Source: Verrucomicrobiales bacterium (GTDB taxonomy: Bacteria; Verrucomicrobiota; Verrucomicrobiia; Verrucomicrobiales; Akkermansiaceae). Taken from it: 8,808 nucleotides of DNA. A program made the translations under genes and the position numbers. The notes under the pieces were generated by a model. That model did no database searches. It saw only the letters and a list, made by a program, of their open reading frames with translations, and was not told where the DNA came from. Below, in pieces: positions 5,701 to 8,808 of the stretch (its first letter is position 1; the number at the start of each line of letters is the position of its first letter). The stretch spans positions 16,043-24,850 of the forward strand of contig PBTU01000024.1 of NCBI GenBank assembly GCA_002729295.1, written 5' to 3'.

Positions 5701-8172
5701 AATTTCTATCCGGCGCACGATGCCTACTACGAGAATCACGATCACTCCTCTGAGTCCGTGGGTCGGATTAATCTCGCGGGCTATCTCGACGTGGCTTTCT
5801 TCGAAGATCTGGCGTGTCATTTCCAAACTGGAGCTGCTTTCGAGAATACCACGGACGTTATTTACATGATGGGCGGTTGGGCCGGTGGAGGCGGAATTGA
5901 TGAAGCGACCTTTGATGTAGATCACCATTCCTATCCTTCGGCGGATACTCTGGAAAACTACCGCGACGGCGCTGATCCGTCCTACTTGATTCACGCGCAG
6001 CAGGACTGGTTGGGCGTGGTGACTTTCGATTATCCGCTTTCATGGTCGGGATCGACGCGTTCCTTCCGCGCGACCGAGCCAATCTCGAATGACTTCCTTG
6101 TTCTCACGACTGAGCATGAATTGACCTACCTCTCGGCGGACAATGCCGAACTCGATTTTGGGGCAAACGTGCAACTCGATATCCCCGAAATCAATCTCTC
6201 CAACATTGGCGTGAATTTGGTGGAAGACACCGGCGTGCTGGCTGCTCTTCAAGACACCATCACTGATACGGTGACTCAGGCCTTGCTCGATGGTGTGGAC
6301 GGTTCGGCGGAGATTCTGAACGACCGCATGGATGTGTTTTATGATCGTGTTTTCGAAGAGACGGTCGATCCGATTGTCGATGATCTCTACGTGCAACTCG
6401 ATGCCGCGCCGGACATCGCCGCGATGGAAACTGCGGTGAATGACTATCTCTGCATTCGTGCCGACAGCGTGCTCAGGGTGCTCGAAGACCTCGATGGGGC
6501 GGTTGGGCAGGGCGGAACGATTGTCGACGAAGTCGATCAAGCGCTTGCGAAATTACAGGTTGCGATCCGGACTGTCATCGGGCGGGTGCATGTCGATGAT
6601 CTTTCGGGAGAGATCGTTATCGACGATCCTACCCTTACCGTTCCCGAAGATTATGTCGTGGTGGCCGGGACGACTTTGGTGGAAGGAATTTTCGCGGACG
6701 CCGATGGGGATGGCTACGATCTTGCCGAGCTCTTGTTGGTGGCCCTGGTCGAAGAACTGGCACCCGATGTCGCGAACAATCTCTCCGCAGTGCTCACCGA
6801 AGTCGCGGGAAATCTGGCGGACAAGTTGGAAGGGGAACTTAACGCGCAATTTGAGTCGGCCGGACCGACGATTGACCAACTGAAGAACGTTCTCATGGAA
6901 GTGCACAATGCCATTGGCGAAATTCGCAGCGCCGGGAATTTGTATACCGAGGTTTCCGACAAGATTCTCGCTTCTTCGGCGGAGGTTCAAAATTTCGTTA
7001 ACGAAGCCAAGGCTGAGGTGAATGCCTTCCTCAATCAGATCGACTTCGAAGAATACTCTGTCGAGGAGGTCAAGGATGTGATTCGCACCACGATTCGCGA
7101 CAAGTTCAATGCTTCGCCTCTCATTGCCGAAGTGCAGGAGATTTTGAAGGCCTCGATCTATGACCTCGATGCCTCGATGAACGACGCGGTGGCATCGGCT
7201 TTTGCGGAATTAAATGGGATCATCAATCAGCTGCTCGACGATGCCCTGCCCATTGATTCGGCCTTGGCCGGCTTGCTTGACGATGCGGCTGACATTTCGG
7301 CAGCGGGATCGATTGATGGTTACGCCAAGATTAATGGTGATGCCTTGCGGACCTTGCGTCTGGATGCGGCCTTGCAGTTAAAACTGCCCGATGATTTTGA
7401 GTTCGAGGGATACGTGGAGATTAACCAGCTCGATTCCTTTGGCGATGACTCTTGTTCCTTCGCTGGCGGTGAAGGCGAGTATGCAGCTGAGGTCATCATG
7501 GGCGCCACGGACATCCCGGTGGCGTGGATTGGTGAAGGCTTACGCTTTGATGTCTCGACCAAGTTCACCTTCGATACTGGGTCGGGCTTTGCGCTGCGCG
7601 GATTTGGCGGAGCGGTTGAGATGACCGAGGGCGAAATTGGTTTCGAAAGCATGACCGTCACCTCGCTCGGAGCGGCCGCGATGTTTGGAAAAGACGAAAA
7701 CTACATCGCCGCGGAAGTTGGTCTGGCGTTCGACGCCTACGAACTCGCGGGCGGGGTCTTCTTTGGTCGGACCTGCACCATCGATCCTTTGTTAATTGTC
7801 GATCCCGACGTGGGAAATGTTCTCGGCAATCCACCCTTCACAGGGATTTATGCCTACGGAGAGGCTCAGATTCCTATCATTAATGCTTCTTGTCTTTTCA
7901 GTGTCAGCGCGAAGGCCGGAGTGGGTGTCTTCTGGTTCCAGGAAGGCAATACCTTCGGCGGCAAGATGCTTGTCGGTGCCTCCGGGCGCGCGCTTTGTGC
8001 CGTGGAGATCGGCGGTGAGGTGGTCCTCATCGGCTCCAAGAGCGGTAACAATTATTCCTTCTTCGGAAAAGGCACGATCTCCGGCAAAGCGGGAGTTTGC
8101 CCGTTTTGCGTCTCCTTCAAAGAATCTGTTACTCTGACTTATAAAAACGACGAATGGTCCTACGACTTTTAA
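2791..8172 (+). CDS. Very large secreted multidomain protein, 1793 aa, unknown function
   Basis: No known family is recognised. Residues 1-25 form a Sec signal peptide (MHQYLR, hydrophobic core LVCIVFASLL, cleavage after SALA). Next come two related ~150-residue beta domains (about 26-164 and 175-323), a beta-rich middle (about 325-1135) with aromatic, Asp and Gly-rich strands, and a mainly helical block (about 1140-1505) of acidic amphipathic helices. Inside the block a Ca-loop-like DADGDGYDLAE lies at 1303-1313. The C-terminal ~285 residues are short alternating beta strands with a CxxC (1770-1773) and end in EWSYDF. About a dozen or more cysteines are scattered through the protein, allowing disulfides outside the cytoplasm. 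No PEP-CTERM, LPXTG or T9SS tail is seen. I chose the ATG at 2791; an in-frame TTG at 2770 would add MIPNVGK before it. GGGA lies too close to the ATG to be a good Shine-Dalgarno. It is co-transcribed with the next gene (5-base gap). A surface, adhesive or envelope role is inference only. Confidence 0.9.
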   Translation: MHQYLRIPSGLVCIVFASLLNSALAVPTIVSVSVTSSEFVINSDASRGGAGYDRDEIAVRSSVNLDKAGNFRYDYQLLDEDNALVLLDNGAGGTTTTFRGAAFSIGVPKERVTTEMIAPAVQLDLNQEYRVKLLVKKRTPPAIFYVTEVSDETAAQQFIHFTNTDAASAEVNVRGMIDEIRWTNVWACDTDPANDSFRAEADLTFWRYDDFLAASPDTEIVMHQLIYQLRESSTGNVVAISGGTTGAGYSLREFALDGSIQEPYSRSVTRSFSVNPAVQLDPVNETYYLTVTLTHEEESGQPYITDQTDVEGGAGPLLHFNGTLMAGGDTITMESITNDPSIGAVNIGTEWKTSTAVVAGFVDGNDTYLVTGTGPYDINLFPDGHAEFVDVADSLTVTAPALPDVGTVNNVRFFRNGMSFADSGLSATVRVILPAGMGVYVGPHEMPSNHILESILDAGTRLLDQNLDPVATVMNFTTGSPDTVYHIIEESKPVEVVADSLLWNVNTGQFTGGTTPVGADQIRYVRKWEMEVLNILPIPVADKELVSNELYYQHVATPAASAPVWSADANNTARLDVILKINPGSFESHFPKGAKMTWMAAGVIEIDDDFVVPATSSLPSAQPVTMKYARDCPEAADAGCGVVGEATVVMNPGANAFSFTRDGGIDVEGAYIIAASRRDVVMGYIDALSAGSPVFAHDTDPFVNARFLMSGHFLNGDDYSGDRDDAAGRLLNSGFDQTDLNVAERPDSGAYKKGLGDYPGMNYRVDGEASAINCVSVLGGTTTPTYELDRRSKFYTRPGGVSGILERNKNPVTGPVKIYGYEFTFTDFGLSFLDSEVHDSITAGSLFIPDPSDFTLAFDPLFFSCLGALTTAEIAGGTFTEDLDFWNADFTGIAANFQPAIGADCDPSNAFLTLGVQAWASNIATPLTGTLGFMPDGNLITADDNLLEGVDSRLGLPSQVEIAGPNNEVYNFYPAHDAYYENHDHSSESVGRINLAGYLDVAFFEDLACHFQTGAAFENTTDVIYMMGGWAGGGGIDEATFDVDHHSYPSADTLENYRDGADPSYLIHAQQDWLGVVTFDYPLSWSGSTRSFRATEPISNDFLVLTTEHELTYLSADNAELDFGANVQLDIPEINLSNIGVNLVEDTGVLAALQDTITDTVTQALLDGVDGSAEILNDRMDVFYDRVFEETVDPIVDDLYVQLDAAPDIAAMETAVNDYLCIRADSVLRVLEDLDGAVGQGGTIVDEVDQALAKLQVAIRTVIGRVHVDDLSGEIVIDDPTLTVPEDYVVVAGTTLVEGIFADADGDGYDLAELLLVALVEELAPDVANNLSAVLTEVAGNLADKLEGELNAQFESAGPTIDQLKNVLMEVHNAIGEIRSAGNLYTEVSDKILASSAEVQNFVNEAKAEVNAFLNQIDFEEYSVEEVKDVIRTTIRDKFNASPLIAEVQEILKASIYDLDASMNDAVASAFAELNGIINQLLDDALPIDSALAGLLDDAADISAAGSIDGYAKINGDALRTLRLDAALQLKLPDDFEFEGYVEINQLDSFGDDSCSFAGGEGEYAAEVIMGATDIPVAWIGEGLRFDVSTKFTFDTGSGFALRGFGGAVEMTEGEIGFESMTVTSLGAAAMFGKDENYIAAEVGLAFDAYELAGGVFFGRTCTIDPLLIVDPDVGNVLGNPPFTGIYAYGEAQIPIINASCLFSVSAKAGVGVFWFQEGNTFGGKMLVGASGRALCAVEIGGEVVLIGSKSGNNYSFFGKGTISGKAGVCPFCVSFKESVTLTYKNDEWSYDF
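2866..3759 (+). repeat. Tandem duplicated ~150-aa beta domain in the large protein
   Basis: Two consecutive segments align by eye with an offset of 157-159 residues. Shared anchors are a YQL strand (YDYQLLDED versus LIYQLRESS), a Gly/Thr turn (GAGGTTTTFRG versus GGTTGAGYSLR), PAVQLDLNQEYRVKLLV (about 119-135) versus PAVQLDPVNETYYLTVTL (about 276-293), and a closing IHFTNT (159-164) versus LHFNGT (318-323). The DNA has diverged, so the duplication is old. The fold looks like an Ig-like beta sandwich but is not assigned. Confidence 0.65.
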
Positions 8173-8177
8173 TCCCA

Positions 8178-8808
8178 ATGCGTTTACTTTTTTTATCACT
8201 CCTTTGTCTTCTTCCGCTTCGTGCTCAAACGGCGAACCCGGAGGAGAGCATACGCTTTCTCTCGGTGACTTCATTTCAAGAACCGGCGGATTCGAAAAAC
8301 TATGCCTACCTCACCTGGCAGGCTCAAAGTGCCGAGGCGCTCTTCGATCACAACCATGTGGTCTTTCATAAGTCCGGCCCGGCTGCTTCGCCGAATCTTT
8401 TTGCGCGGTCGGGAACGATGAGTTTCCAAACCCAGCTGAATATCGTCAGCGCCTTGCTCGATTCCACCCCGCCTTCTTTGTTTGATGCGGCGGTTGTTGA
8501 GCCAATAATCGATGATTTGTTTGGCGATCTAGTCGCTTCACCGAGCCTGACGCTTGCGGGAAAAATCTCGGGAGTTCTTCAGGCGGCCAAACGTGACCCG
8601 AAGGTCTTTCGTCGACTGGTTTTCCTCTCCCGGACCCAACCGGTTCTCGGGCTTTGCATGGGAACTGCTGCGGTGGTTCCGGTAAATGGCGTGGTAACGA
8701 CTTTTGAACTTCGTACGCTCCCTTCCGGGACTTTGGTCTTGAATACCCAACCCGCCGTGGTGGCCGGTCGTGTGACCTTGGATCTCGCAAGTCCTCCCAT
8801 GATTCCAT
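8178..8808 (+). CDS. Secreted protein, N-terminal 210 residues (3' end beyond window)
   Basis: An open frame starts at the ATG 5 bases after the large gene's TAA and runs to the right edge with no stop. Residues 1-16 are a Sec signal peptide (MRLL, core LFLSLLCLLPL, likely cleavage after LRA). The mature start has a beta-strand pattern (IRFLSVTSFQEP, then YAYLTWQAQ), reminiscent of fibronectin type III or Ig-like strands. A helical section follows (about 84-150: LNIVSALL, then VEPIIDDLFGDL, then LAGKISGVLQAAKRDPKVFRRL), then more strands ending near VVAGRVTLDLASPP. There is no Shine-Dalgarno (TTTTAATCCCA), so translation is probably coupled to termination of the upstream gene. The tight spacing and matching export signals say the two products act together in the envelope or outside. 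Family unknown; true length unknown. Confidence 0.85.
   Translation, partial: MRLLFLSLLCLLPLRAQTANPEESIRFLSVTSFQEPADSKNYAYLTWQAQSAEALFDHNHVVFHKSGPAASPNLFARSGTMSFQTQLNIVSALLDSTPPSLFDAAVVEPIIDDLFGDLVASPSLTLAGKISGVLQAAKRDPKVFRRLVFLSRTQPVLGLCMGTAAVVPVNGVVTTFELRTLPSGTLVLNTQPAVVAGRVTLDLASPPMIP

Noticed and set aside
8128..8172. PEP-CTERM, LPXTG or T9SS sorting tail on the large protein
   Set aside because: No PEP or LPXTG motif, no C-terminal hydrophobic helix and no basic end is present.

Overview
The window looks like chromosomal DNA from a free-living Gram-negative-type bacterium. I suspect the Verrucomicrobiota or a relative, with moderate confidence only. The reasons are a short RRM protein with an RGG-type tail, weak or absent Shine-Dalgarno sequences before most starts, and very large secreted proteins of no recognised family. 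No mobile element, CRISPR array, tRNA or rRNA was found.

Layout. (1) Bases 1-1275 (+) are the 3' part of hrpA, the DEAH-box RNA helicase; only the C-terminal DUF3418-type region is present and the helicase core lies off the left edge. (2) Bases 1321-1434 (+) hold a 37-codon ORF resembling the last ~35 residues of a DUF1287 (YijF-like) protein, probably a gene remnant. (3) Bases 1433-1464 are a strong intrinsic terminator with a GCAA loop, shared by convergent transcription from the left and from the RRM gene. (4) Bases 1486-1875 (-) encode an RRM RNA-binding protein with an Arg/Gly/Asp tail; its 5' leader contains a perfect 10-bp hairpin. (5) A divergent intergenic region with two further inverted repeats leads to a small Met-rich helical protein (2122-2550, +), closed by a terminator (2569-2605). 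(6) After a spacer containing a REP-like palindrome comes a very large secreted protein (2791-8172, 1793 aa) with no family I recognise. It has a signal peptide, a duplicated ~150-aa beta domain, a long beta-rich middle, a ~360-aa helical block and a beta-rich C-terminus ending in alternating aromatics. (7) Five bases after its stop a second secreted protein begins (8178 to the right edge, incomplete).

How the parts relate. hrpA and the RRM gene are both RNA-related but convergent, so they are separate transcription units. The large gene and the gene after it almost certainly form one operon making two cell-envelope or extracellular proteins. They may even share a short helical motif. This pair is the best candidate in the window for an undescribed system; its function cannot be read from sequence alone.
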